This document shows positions 11,898 to 22,489 of a DNA stretch of 64,000 bases, one piece after another (positions within the stretch are counted from its first letter, which is position 1; each line of letters starts with the position of its first letter). Source of the stretch: Pardosa pseudoannulata (taxonomy: Eukaryota > Arthropoda > Arachnida > Araneae > Lycosidae); assembly GCA_032207245.1 (NCBI GenBank), contig CM063502.1, forward strand, positions 64,010,044-64,074,043. Reading direction: 5' to 3'. Both the position numbers and the translations under genes were made by a program. A model generated the notes under the pieces. It did not search any database, was not told the origin of the DNA, and saw only the letters and a program-made list of their open reading frames with translations.

Positions 11898-12073
11898 CCG
11901 TTGCAAGACGGTCGAACAGATTGCTCTTTGCCTTTTCGGAGTTCGCAGATTCGAATTCAGCTGTTGGCTTAGAAGTTCGCAGACATTAAAAATCAACTGT
12001 AAACAGTTTTTATCTTGGTTTAATTAGCCCTCGTGTAGTAGGAAATTGACCTTAGCGTTCCAAACCAAGCCAT
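11898..12073 (+). repeat. tRNA-derived SINE, diverged copy
   Basis: A B-box-like AGATTCGAATTCAGCTG is followed by the family body and tail: TTAGCCCTCGTGTAGTAGG, CTTAGCGTTCCAAACCAAGC. The A-box region is degraded. Confidence 0.65.
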
Positions 12074-14200
12074 TAATATGTAAGAGATACTGTAGCTAAT
12101 ATAACCTTATCTACATGTTCTCTTTTCTAGTGTAGGCATTTTAAGTGTAGTCCTGTTATTCCTTTAACTTTTTTTGTGTGTTCAAATGGTTATTCATACT
12201 TTTATTGAATTTGATGTGTGTATGTTTGGTATATATGTGTGTATGTACACATATATACCGAAGAGCCAAAACATTACAACCACTTCAAAGTTTAGGCATT
12301 TTTTGAAATTAAAAAAAATGACGATTTGTTTTCTAATTTTGGCAGCAAAAAGAATTTTTAAGTCACACCTTCCTGAGCAATGTCGGTGATTTGCATTTTA
12401 TATTGGTAATACGCCATAACAACGGAGATATTTGGATTATATTTAGCCGCCCCCTATTCTTGAGTACAAGATTGAATTTGGCTGCCCTCTATCAATGAGT
12501 GTACCTAGTAGATATTGTATCGTGGTTCTCGATCCCCAACGAAACTCTCATAAGGCATATGTAAGAAATTATTCACTTATACGGACATTCAGCTCTACGA
12601 AATACTCACTTATACGGAGCAATGTTCGATCATCTACGTAATTTTAGAAAATAAATTTTATTCAGTTGTATGAAGAAAGAAAATTTTTTTTCCAGCATTC
12701 TTGTACTGTGTACATTTCTCTTTGGTCATATTTTTCTTTTTTTCTAACAGACTTTTTGTTCGCATTATTCTTCAAAGAGTAAATAGAGTTTTTAATTTCT
12801 ATTTTTTATTTTTCTTAATATTATTTTAGTTTAAATGTTCTCATAGACATATGTTCGTTGTATGTGTTTAATGAATGCAGAAATTAACTTTATTTAAAAT
12901 ATACGAAAAAAAATTTGTTGTTATAGTTTACAGATATCAATATAAATACCATATTTACTTTTAAACTACGTTCTTTTATTTTTAAAAAGAAAAAAACAAG
13001 AACAGAAAGAAAGAGTTTGATGTTTTCATAGACAGAAATGAATTCTATTCGCATATACGAAGAACTATCCATTTGGGAATAGCGTATGGCTTAATTGCGA
13101 TTGGTTTGTCTAAGTGAAATCAGAAACTAAAACTATCCATTTGTACGAAGAATTATCCCACCCCCTGGTCCTCGTATACATGAGTTCCTACTGTAGTTGG
13201 CAGTCCTTTGATAGTACTAATGCGTAATTTAAGAAATAATAATAATTTTATGCCTCTTTTAATGAACCCTTAAAAAGTTTCCTAAATTTTTTATTCAGCT
13301 TATTCTAAAATGATTAATTTATTCACACGTTTAATTTTACATTAAATGTTTTATTTTCACTAAAACAGAACGTATGTTTTTTTAATAAAGTGAAAGTTGT
13401 AACCCTTAAAAACAAAAATAAATAAATATAAATGAAAATAAAAACGTTCCCCTTTGTGTTCCTTAAAAAATTGATTATAATGACATTTTAAAAGGATAAA
13501 AGTAGACGGAATTGAAAGTGTCTCTGATGCATGAACCTTTGTGTTGAATCCTAACAAAGGGATTGCTCTAAACTGAATCACCTTAGTGCGCTGGCCATGA
13601 CGATGAGCACGTTTTTGGAGCTTTAAGTTCATTCACACTGAGGCCTGTATCCGCTTTCATTTGAAGAATTTAATCTCAGTTAAGTTCCTACCAAGGCTTT
13701 ACATTATATTGACAGGAACAATATACTTTGAACAGATGTAAGATAGTTCCACATTTATACTTTAACTTCCTACAGTATATGATTTTGGAAATGTATTTAA
13801 TCATAACAAAAATACTAAGTATAAGAAATTCAAGAATAAGTACAAAAGAAAGTGATTGGTAAATTTGCTTTAAAATTAAAAGCTGTCTCAGAAGGAGTAA
13901 AAATATTTTTGCTTGTTTTCCAGGCATAGATATCGCTCAAAAAGGTTTGCCCATAGATCCTCTCAAAAAACCAACATTTTAAAACTAGCTCTATTACTAC
14001 ATCGTCAAGAATAGAGGTATAATCTGTTATAGCGTAGAACAGTACGCCATTAGTGAATTTAACGTAATCTTTTTTAATGAGGATTCCAGTATCTTATATT
14101 CTGAACTATCAGGACTCAAGAAATTAAAAATTTAATACGACAGTATCAGCGAAATAAAATCATCCTGCTTATTACAACGTTGCACGAACTGTTGTTTGTA
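12074..14200. other. AT-rich intergenic stretch with possible DNA-transposon ends
   Basis: No gene is supported. ACCGAAGAGCCAAAACATT at about 12259 resembles a widespread DNA-transposon terminal motif that I know from other animals. The complement of 13143-13195 begins CAGTAGGAACTC and continues ATACGAGGACC, like Tigger/pogo ends. Neither has a convincing partner here. Direct repeats of CACTTATACGGA (12572 and 12607) and AACTATCCATTTG (13062 and 13130) add to a degraded-repeat picture. Minus-strand open frames at 13360-13927 show no family features. Confidence 0.35.
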
Positions 14201-14218
14201 GACAGTAAAATTATTCTG

Positions 14219-14342
14219 TTTGTCTTGAATCGGCATGGATTCCTGTAGCCATTCGGAACCGGATTTAAGCAGTAGTTTCCGCCCTCATTAGCCCTCATGT
14301 AGCAAAAATGTAGACCATAGAGGCTCCCAACCAACCAATCCT
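14219..14342 (+). repeat. tRNA-derived SINE, 5'-degraded copy
   Basis: Contains the family body: GGATTTAAGCAGTAGTTTCC, TTAGCCCTCATGTAGCAAAA and ATGTAGACCATAG. The tRNA-like head is not recognisable. Confidence 0.65.
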
Positions 14343-14479
14343 CCATATCCATTAAATCTTTAAATATGTAAAATCAATCTCAAACTGATGCCCAGGTTAT
14401 CTGTTCTCCCGTGAAATGCATGAAATACATTGGCATATCATTTTTGGCTATTTAACCCTAATTATACTTACCGCTCTTT

Positions 14480-15045
14480 GAAAAAAATGTACACCTTATC
14501 AATGGAGTCCAGTTTTCTTTACGAATGAGGGTCGTTTCAGCATGGCACATGATTCTGGACATCCAGTGATGTGGAGAAAGGTAGGGATAAGCTTTCATCC
14601 CAATAACATCAGAGAATAACACCGATGAGATAGTCCTAGTGAGCTTGTACGGGTAGATGATATGATGAACCAATGGACGGAGTTCTACATTTTCGGCAAA
14701 GGTCCAGTGTCTGGAGATCCTTACTGGGATGAAATGATCATCTCACTCTGCCCCTTTTCTGAGTTTCCATTAGTCTCGACTTTCTTTTTATGGATGACAA
14801 TGGATGGCCACACAAGACTCTTGCTGTCAAGGAGTACATGAAAAGAGAAGATATTTCCAGAATTGAATGATTAAAGTACCATTGAACATGCGTGGTGAAA
14901 ACGCCTGGTGACCCCATCTTATATTCCATCATACACTAGACAACTGAAACAGATACTCCTTTATGGCAGGGAATTCTTACTCCAACAACTGTTAGACAGT
15001 CTGGTGTTGAATATAGACTAGTGATACCACATAGACATTGCAGTT
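14480..15045 (+). pseudogene. Tc1-like transposase, C-terminal half, broken
   Basis: Plus-strand translation gives, in order, VFFTNEGRFSMAHDSGHP, VMWRKVG..FHPNNIRE, a stretch ending FFLWMTMDGHTR, IEHAW and QELLDSLVLNID. This is the order of motifs in Tc1 transposases: first catalytic Asp (here FTNE, so the usual FTDES Asp is changed), the second block normally containing MDDNARPH (here degraded), and the Glu of the PIEHxW block. Stops interrupt it near 14632, 14869 and after EHAW. No N-terminal helix-turn-helix or terminal repeats are visible, so it is an old fragment. The open frames on the opposite strand here are shadows. Confidence 0.8.
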
Positions 15046-15698
15046 AAGGAAGATACTATCCCTTGTGAAGACTCTTTCGTTTGTTGCTTTCCTTCTTAGA
15101 TAGGCAGTGTTTTGTACCAATGCCATTCTGTCAATAAATCCTTCTTACCGTTTCGAACTTTATACATCCCATTAATTTTTGTACTATACTTTCCTCATTC
15201 TACAATTTACATATATAGTGTGAATTTTATGCCTCCCAATTGTTTTTTATGGTATTACAGCTAAAATCAGAAAAGTTGCTTCACCTTTTCAAATTAATAT
15301 ATGTATATACTCTAAAGAATCGCTTAATACATGTGCTTCAAGCTGTTCAGCAAATGTGCTTTCTCTCAGATATTTAAGGATTGGATTTTTTTAATTAGTT
15401 ACTCTTACATTTCTTTGTTATTTTCCCCATCATTTTAGATAAGACTACGGCTTTGTTTTTAGAATTTTTACTCTTCATTGACATCAGAAGTTCCGAATTT
15501 CATGCAAAATGTCATACTGTTTATATGAACGTGTTTTAAAAATATACTCGCTTAGAGTGTACACAACTGTGAGCATCAGCCATAGAATCTCTAAATGAAC
15601 AACATTTACAGCTTAGTGCAACAGTTTTCAATCGGTATTATTCGGAGCTCTCAAGTTCCCTCAAAATTTTATTGGACTTCCTGTGAAATTCATTAATT
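15046..15698. other. Noncoding AT-rich stretch
   Basis: Nothing recognisable lies between the Tc1-like fragment and the hAT element, apart from an isolated AATAAA near 15134. Confidence 0.4.
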
Positions 15699-15706
15699 AT
15701 ATATAT
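15699..15706. repeat. hAT target-site duplication, left
   Basis: ATATATAT directly before CAGGGG, repeated after the right end at 20321-20328. Confidence 0.7.
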
Positions 15707-16011
15707 CAGGGGTTACCAAGGTCCTTGATAGTCCGAGCCAATTTTCAAAATTTGAAATTTTTCGCCAGCCGCAGTTAAATACGTAAAGGTATGCAAAAAC
15801 GGTTAAAAAAAGTATTTTTACAGAAATTATATTAATTGAAAACATATAAATAAAAGTACAAAATATGTGTATTGAGTTTAAATATTAAAAATTAAACACC
15901 TTTATTTTACTTCTGTTGATATTTTTTTTAAATTTGGTGGATAATTGGTGACAGCACTTCTCAGTAATTCTTTGAGATGCTGGTTAATTAATACTGATCA
16001 GTGTTCGGATT

Positions 16012-17134
16012 TCACGAATAAAATGATTCACATAAGTACGTTGCTTCGAATATTGAAATAATTCGACCAGCCGCCTTTTTAAATTCAGAATACTTCGATT
16101 CTGGTACAAATATCCAAAATTCAGTAATCGGCGTCAATTTATATTTTAATTGTAGAGCTTGATCTTCTTGCATCTCTATTAATTCTAATTCTCCAGATGT
16201 TTTTTGGGTAATAATTATATTTGAAATGGAAAACTCACTATGAACTATGTTAATTTCAAATGGATTCATAAAAAAATCAAGAGACAATTTAAAATATTTC
16301 AAGTCTTGAAATCTATTTTGGAATTCCGTCAATATTCCTTCCAGTTTTTTTATATACTCGTTGAGTTTTTCTCTTTTAATATGGGAACACACTTTTTTAA
16401 TTCGTGGAAAATGACAAAATGTTTTATTTTTAATGTCCTTTTGAAAAAGTTGTAATTTAGTTTGAAAACTAAATATACACTGTGAGAGGTCAGATATTAT
16501 TTTATCTTTCCCCTGCAAATGTAAATTCAGTGTTTGCAAATGTTCCATGACATCAGTCAAAAACATTAAGTCTTGTAACCACTCGTCATTGTCTAATTGT
16601 ATATAGATTATTTCCTTTTCTTTTAGAAATGCAGTTATCGGATCAAACGAATCTAAATATCGATTTAATACGTTGTAGCTAGATAACCATCTAACAATGC
16701 TAAAGAAATTAATGTTATTTGGAAGTTCTTCGTCCTTTAATTCTTTAAGGAAATTTTTTAATTGTCGATGATTTTTTTCATTGGTGCGAATGTAATTTAC
16801 AATGTGTAACACTGTTTTCATAACATTAAGGTATTTTAAATATTTTTGTAACGAGATGTTCTCGGTGAATTATGCTGTGAATCGGTATGAATTGTGGAAT
16901 TTGAGAATCATCTTTTAAAAGCCCAATAAGACCGATTTTTTAACCCATCATTGCCGGAGCTCCATCAATTGCAATGCTTACAAGTTTATTAAGAAGCACA
17001 TCAAAAGTTTTCATTATGGGAACTAATGCATTTTTAATATCGACACCGCGGGTGGACTCTTGAAGTGAAACTAAATCTAATAATTCTTCTTTAACAACGA
17101 AGTCAGGTGAAACAAAACGTATGAAAACAGCCAA
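16012..17134 (-). pseudogene. hAT transposase (GTF2IRD2/ZBED-like), C-terminal part
   Basis: From 17134 leftward the translation runs LAVFIRFVSPDFVVKEELLD, then IDGAPAMMG, then HSIIHREHL, then an open 269-codon frame (16821 to 16012) ending near ATYLCESFYS. This is the order seen in the GTF2IRD2/ZBED5-like branch of hAT transposases: catalytic-core segments, the conserved IIHRE block and the CESxFS dimerisation motif near the C-terminus. There is a stop after PAMMG near 16941 and a frameshift near 16825, so no functional product is expected. Its N-terminal part is at 19196-19800 on the same strand, separated by the inserted element. Confidence 0.85.
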
Positions 17135-17310
17135 TGAGGATTTTTCACGTTTTCTAATTTTAATTTTAAACAATACACAGACAAAAAAGACAAAAAAGTA
17201 AGAAGGACAGTACCTATTTTTCTTTTATTTGGGAACCAAATTAGGGATTTCTAATGGGTTTTATAGAGTACTCTTTAACGACTCTCAAAAACGATACTTT
17301 TCCTCCGCTG

Positions 17311-17333
17311 AGTTTGTGACGTCACAGTTCATG
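17311..17333 (+). repeat. Inverted repeat arm, left (subterminal)
   Basis: Contains TTTGTGACGTCACAGTTCAT. It pairs with 19002-19024 in inverted orientation with one mismatch. Confidence 0.8.
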
Positions 17334-17458
17334 AAAACACTGACAGCCTATGTTATTTACATGTTAAAAGGCGACTTTTAAATTTGTGTCTGTGTAAAGT
17401 ATGGCATATAACAGAAATTTTTTTATTATGTCTGACATTAAGAAATCATATTACACTC

Positions 17459-17620
17459 TGTAAAAATACAACAACTAATTGCAATGAGAAGATATACTTC
17501 AGCGTTCCCAAAGATCCAAATACACGTAAAATCTGAACAAATGCTATAAAAAGGGATGAGAAATTAAACTCCAAATTATCATATAAATAATCTCTATGGG
17601 TTTGTGAAGACCATTTTTCG
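17459..17620 (+). pseudogene. THAP DNA-binding domain, decayed
   Basis: Plus-strand translation reads a Cys-rich start, then KIYFSVPKDPNTRKI, a stop, NAIKRDEKL, a second stop and SLWVCEDHFS. It ends at a consensus donor, GTAAGT at 17621. This follows the THAP order (C..C, the F-x-FPKDP-x-R block, and the C-x2-H of C-E-D-H-F). Two in-frame stops, one where the invariant Trp after RK would be, show that it is dead. THAP domains bind DNA and are carried by P-element-like and related transposases. Confidence 0.7.
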
Positions 17621-17999
17621 GTAAGTAAATGCTTTCTTTTGTTTCAATATTACTAATTTAGAACAATTAAAGTATATAAAAATACATCTATACCTTTAAA
17701 AGGACTGTTGATTAACCAGTGCTATTTAACTTTTAAAACTTCTAATTTTCGAGTATTATCACAGAGTTCAAGTACAATAAATGTTTGATAAAGCATATAT
17801 CATAAAACATATAAATATCTAAAGCATATAATTATCTAATAAATAACTAGGGGGAGGGGAAGGTTATGTATTTTCAAGGTATTATAAATATTTTCTTCAG
17901 CGATTCATATTTTCTTAAGTGTATCAGTTCAAAGTGATACTTTTCGATTGAATTGGTGACTAATTTTAAAAAAGTATAATATTTTTATAATACTTAGTA

Positions 18000-18280
18000 A
18001 TGATATTACTTTAAAAATTAAATTTCATTTCAGAAACTTTATACATTATTTAATTTAACATTAATATTAAAGGCAGTAAAATTGCATTGCATTTAAAAAA
18101 AAAAGTATAAATAATAAATTTCTTTTCATCAAATTTAAAATACTTAAGAATTAAATTAAATTTTTAGATTTAAAATAGTTAATAGTGATTAAAGAATGTT
18201 AAATTTAATTTCAGAAACTGTATATATTTTTTTATTTAATATTAATATTAAAAAATAAAAAAAATTGTATTACTTTGAAT
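18000..18280 (+). repeat. Internal duplication in the nested element
   Basis: TTAAATTTCATTTCAGAAAC near 18019 and TTAAATTTAATTTCAGAAAC near 18199 are each followed by a similar TTTAATATTAATATTAAA stretch. This is a direct repeat with a period of about 180 bp in AT-rich filler. Confidence 0.6.
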
Positions 18281-18678
18281 GTAAATATGAAATGATTGGT
18301 ATTTTACACACAAAGTAAACATCTACGAATGTTAATAAATTTTAAAATCATAATGATGGTTTTAATATAAAATTTTGATGTTTTAAAACATCAAAATTAT
18401 GTATTTGAACGTATTAAAATGTATTATTTCAAACTTCAATATTAAAATAATTTTCAGATACTTTTTGTTTTAACCAGATCAAAATAACTTCCAATAAAAT
18501 TAAGTATAAATATCTCCTCTAATTTTTATTTTAATATTACATCCATCTGTATTTATAAAAAGCGATGCTACTACAAATGTATGTATATGATAAATTTACA
18601 TTTATTTGACTTGTCTGTGTTTACAAACAGAAGAGCTTTGATTAGCATGAATAAAATATTAATACATGTTAAGTAAAA

Positions 18679-18864
18679 TTGGATAAATATATAAATGAAT
18701 TTACATATCTTTGGGTTTTAATTCCCCTTATTTCTGCTCCTATAAATTCCGGGTTTTTTTTTCCCAAGAACGAAAACATTGACATGCTGTCAATTTTCGG
18801 GAGGTTGTCCGACTGTCCTTTGGTAAATCCAGCTAGAAGAGACATTTATAACAAATTGAGATAA
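18679..18864 (+). other. Unidentified 61-codon open frame inside the nested element
   Basis: The right half (NENIDMLSIFG, then CPLVNPARRDIYNKLR) is less AT-biased than its surroundings and looks like remnant coding sequence, possibly from the THAP element's transposase. I recognise no motif and assign no function. Confidence 0.3.
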
Positions 18865-19001
18865 TTAAGCTATCGAGATCGATAAAATAAACCTTCAGGT
18901 TTTAAATAAAAATAAATTTTGATAGCCAGAAAATTTCAAGAACTTGTAAAAACAAAATCGGAAAATAGTGCGCTCTTACAAGCAATAAGAAAATATTGGA
19001 T

Positions 19002-19024
19002 ATCATGAACTATGACGTCACAAA
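19002..19024 (-). repeat. Inverted repeat arm, right (subterminal)
   Basis: Contains TCATGAACTATGACGTCACA, the inverted partner of 17311-17333. Confidence 0.8.
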
Positions 19025-19195
19025 CGATCACGAAGCGTTTTGATGTCACTCGATTTTCGCTTAACTTTAAAATTAGTTTTTAAAATGATGGACCCAGTTT
19101 TTCACATTTTTTAGAACATTTTTGGAATCTACTAGTCTGGAATTATAAAAAAAAATACTAAGTTGTTCGAATCCCCCACATGTGCAAATTCCTCA

Positions 19196-19800
19196 TTGCG
19201 AAAGATCTGTGATATCTGTCGATTTGTCAAGGGCTAAGCTGAATGCAATACAGTTCTTCAAATCCTTTTTTAATTATATTCAAGAGATGTATTAATTGCA
19301 GTTATGCGTCGTTCGGTTATGTATCTCTAGATGGGACTATGCGAAACAACTTTGTGCAATGCTGCATTTGGATCTAAAACTTTAAATACATCTTCGAAGG
19401 TTTTTTTTTAAATAAACTTTCACTTTCTATATGGACGTTTTGCATGAGCAATATTCCAGGCAATAACAAAATTGGCTTCAGCCACATTATTAGCTTGATT
19501 GCTGAAGGTCATCAAAATTGACTGTTGTTTATTTAAATTTGATTTTAAAGAAACAAGTTTATCTGATCCTTATTTGGAATTTAGTGGATACTGATTAGAT
19601 AACTGAGGATGATTGGTTTCATAATGTCGACGTAAATTGCTAGCTTTATAATTTTTGAATTATAATTTTATAGAATTACAAATAACACATAATGCTTTTC
19701 CGTTATTGACAATAAAAAATAAATTCTCCTCCCAGTCTTTATTAAAACCTCTATTTTCTTGCTCGCATTTTACTTTTTTTTATTTTCGTTCTCTGTCGTC
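19196..19800 (-). pseudogene. hAT transposase (GTF2IRD2/ZBED-like), N-terminal part
   Basis: Reading leftward from about 19800: ENRGFNKDWEENLFFIVNNG, then a BED-type finger (CVIC ... LRRHYETNH), then FVIAWNIAHAKRPY and FSLALDKSTDITDLSQ. These are the N-terminal zinc finger and first catalytic-region blocks of the same transposase family. Several stops and frame changes are present. The frame ends exactly where the inserted element begins (19195), and the next expected residues, LAVFIR, resume at 17134. Confidence 0.85.
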
Positions 19801-20320
19801 GTATTTTTAAAAGAACTGGAAATAAATAAAGAAATTTAAAAAATAAAAGTTTTGTGTTATTAAAACAATAACAACACGTGTTTCATACTACGAAACAAAT
19901 TATAATTAACTTTCCAAAAATTCAAGATTACAAATATCCGTAGCAAGAGTAATACAAATTGTTTCCTCCAGAGCACGTCAACTGTCGGTTGCAATGAAAG
20001 TTTACAAATTCAAAATCGGTCTGGAGTCTGTCGATTACGGACGATTACGCCATTGTTTATGTTCGTTCGCGCAGTTTTCGATGAGTCATATCATTCTTCA
20101 CTTGGACGGAAATGAAATTTGTTACAAAGTTGCACTTAGTTTTTCATACTTGTTGTCAGTAATTTAAAAGACATTTTGAAACACATACAGGACGATAATA
20201 TTTTTTATAAAATCTAACACAAAAATGAAAAGAGAACTCGGTTACATTTATCGTTAAGCCACAAATAATCCTTCAAAGAACCGCATGTGGCTCGTGAGCC
20301 GCAGGTCTCCCCCCCCCCTG

Positions 20321-20328
20321 ATATATAT
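20321..20328. repeat. hAT target-site duplication, right
   Basis: ATATATAT directly after CCCCTG, matching the left copy at 15699-15706. Confidence 0.7.
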
Positions 20329-21447
20329 AAATCTTCTACACTTATAATTTCTCAGGCCAGTTTGCAAAACTCTGGAAACTAAATCCTGAAACTAAATCTC
20401 TGATCCTTAAGAATTTTTTTAACTAATGCTGAAAATAAAAGGGAAAAAACGTCACCGAAGCTTTGAGAGGTATAAAAAAGAATACAAATTACCCATATAT
20501 AATTATTGTTTTAGCAATCATTCCCTCTGACCTCCTTACAAAATATTAGTAATTATTTCATCCTACTAATCGAATTATGCATCAAAAGTATTAGTAATAA
20601 GCATGCTAAAGTTTTGAGGGGAAATTAGAAACAGTCCCGAACATTCAATAGCAAATATGAAGAATAATGTTTTATTTCTTGTTTTCGACAACAAATTTCT
20701 ATGCAATAGTTTATTGGACAGAAATTGTGAGAGCATAGTTATCAGTGGTGAAAAAATGGCTTCTAAATGTCTCTAAAAATGATTATATTTCTGTAAAAAT
20801 TAATTTTTAGCACCTTTAAAACAATTAGTAGTAAGGATAAAATGCTGCATACAATAGTTTCAAAATGTTTCATAGAATCATTAATGATAAATGTCTCCTA
20901 CTTTGTATTTAAGTATTGGATTTCATAATTTTCAGCGAATGTTTTAAAACAAATATTTTTTTTCTTTTTGTGAAAATATCATCCAGGAGGGAAAAAATAC
21001 TTTTTTAAATTAATGACGTTTATGACGAAATATTAAACAAAACTATTTTGCACTTTTAAATCATTTTGTTGTGTTCATGATTTTTAATTCAATTTACATG
21101 TATGATGATTATTATAAAGGCGCTAATTAAGAGGGGTATATATTTGAACTCAATATTAAAATGTATTTAAATGCATACTATATCATCAAAAATTTAATTA
21201 TCTTACTATGACGCTACAAGATTTCGTGGTTTAAGATAACGCGGGAACGTAATATCGAATGGATTTCAGCTATTTGAAAAGGGAATATTGCATTCATACA
21301 CGCGTGTGGAATATAACATTTTATTTTTCTGTATGTACAAAGGAAGATTTACAGGCGAGCCCGGGATCCCTGAAAATCCGAAAGCGAAATTTGTACAATT
21401 TTTCTGATGAAATTATAATTATGAATAGATTTTTCCATCAACAGATA
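20329..21447. other. AT-rich intergenic stretch between two transposons
   Basis: No gene is supported. A 68-codon plus-strand frame at 21259-21465 runs into the Gypsy LTR. Its part before the LTR (including EDLQASPGSLKIRKRN) is GC-richer than its surroundings and may be old coding debris disrupted by the insertion, but no family is recognisable. Confidence 0.35.
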
Positions 21448-21452
21448 ACCTT
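21448..21452. repeat. Gypsy target-site duplication, left
   Basis: ACCTT directly before the 5' LTR, identical to 26158-26162. A 5-bp duplication is usual for this superfamily. Confidence 0.9.
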
Positions 21453-21684
21453 TGTGGTGTATTAACTGAGCTGTTAACGGCTAACCGCGATGGAAGATCG
21501 CACGTGCCGGATGTCCGAACTAAGAACTGAAATATGTGATGTACATCATAGGTTGTTCATTTGTGATGGTGTTATGTCAATGTCGAGTGTGCTACGTATG
21601 TATATAAATGTTTATGTGATGAATTCCCTGCCTGATCTCTTAAAACCACACATACTCTTGCACAAATAGTGAACAAACACAACA
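21453..21684 (+). repeat. 5' LTR of the Gypsy element
   Basis: 232 bp, TG...CA ended and colinear with the 3' LTR. It contains TATATAAATG at about 21600, a plausible TATA element. The sequence after the LTR (CTTGCGACGATGATAAAG) resembles the TGGCGACGAGG-type primer site seen in related elements, with changes, so the primer tRNA is uncertain. Confidence 0.9.
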
Positions 21685-21735
21685 GCTTGCGACGATGATA
21701 AAGTTTTGTTTTTGAACCAAAAGTAAATGCATTAG

Positions 21736-22404
21736 GTTAAAACCCGAAGACGGCTCAAGGTAATAGAGAATAAATATTTATATTTTTATGTTTTGAGATA
21801 CTCGGAAGAAATTGTGAAGCAGCAAATTGCCAATTTATTACGACAAAACAAAGAATTGCTACAGGCTCTGCAAAACAAAGAACACTCTGCTCACAAAGTA
21901 CATGTCAATTTCAATAAGTTCAACGAAGAGTCAGAAAACTTCGACTCCTTTCTGGAAAGTTTTGAGACTTATTTAGATGTGCAGAATGTTGCTGAAGAGA
22001 TGAGGGTAAAAGTTTTTACTTCTTCTTTGAGTCCTAAATTATATCAATTATTAAAATTTCTGCTGGCTCCTGCAATTTCTTCCGACCAAACTTTGAGTAA
22101 ATTAAAAGATATTTTGAAAACACGTTTAAAACCGAAACCCTTAATTATTCCTTCGCGTCATAAATTTCTTAACCGTAAACAATACGAAGGGGAATCAATC
22201 AGCAATTATATTGCGGAATTACTTGCTCTTGCACGAAATTGCGAATATGATGAGAAAATGTTAAATGTTAGGCTGCGCGTTGTATTCGTTAGTGGGTTAA
22301 AAAATAAAACTATTCTAGATAGATTGTTTGAGAAGGACAATATAGATTTGGGAAAAAACTCTGCAGATAGCCTTAGCAATGGAAAAAAGCCTGTAAAGGG
22401 GTAA
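21736..22404 (+). pseudogene. Gypsy gag (capsid part), truncated
   Basis: The frame is open from about 21736 but has no ATG before recognisable Gag sequence. The only nearby ATG (21788) is in another frame and meets a stop at once. The visible part is a coiled-coil-like, Gln- and Lys-rich start (KQQIANLLRQNKELLQALQN) and the conserved FDSFLESFETYLDVQNV capsid block. It ends at a premature stop at 22402. The remaining Gag sequence and zinc knuckle follow in another frame after 22490, so at least one frameshift separates them. Confidence 0.85.
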
Positions 22405-22489
22405 ATGACATTATGGGGAGAGGAATAAATGCGATCCATGTAAATTAAAAAAAAATCGGGGTAAGCATAAATTTAGAAAACAGAATTTC

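Larger units (their letters stand above)
17135..19195 (+). mobile_element. THAP-containing DNA element nested in the hAT transposase
   Basis: Both ends begin TGAGGA when read inward (TGAGGATTTTTCACGT at 17135; TGAGGAATTTGCACAT from 19195 on the minus strand), with 13 of 16 bases matching. The arms are long: GTTTGTGACGTCACAGTTC at 17311 matches its complement near 19006-19024 with about one mismatch, at similar distances from each end. Inside is a decayed THAP domain and AT-rich filler. The boundaries are supported independently by the interrupted hAT frame. No target duplication is visible. A P-like or other THAP-encoding superfamily is likely; the exact superfamily is undetermined. Confidence 0.75.
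15707..20320 (-). mobile_element. Complete hAT transposon interrupted by a nested element
   Basis: Ends are CAGGGG at 15707 and CCCCTG at 20320, flanked on both sides by ATATATAT (15699-15706 and 20321-20328), the 8-bp target duplication expected of hAT elements. Subterminal CCGAGCC (left) and CGAGCC in the right end read inward are also shared. The minus strand carries a broken transposase. Total length is 4.6 kb, but about 2.06 kb is a second element (17135-19195), so the original was about 2.55 kb. The simple-sequence flank makes the TSD less decisive, but together with the transposase between the ends it is convincing. Confidence 0.85.

Noticed and set aside
12259..12420. A complete mariner- or Tigger-type element at 12.2-13.2 kb
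   Set aside because: Single end-like motifs only; I found no matched partner ends, TA target pair or transposase motif.
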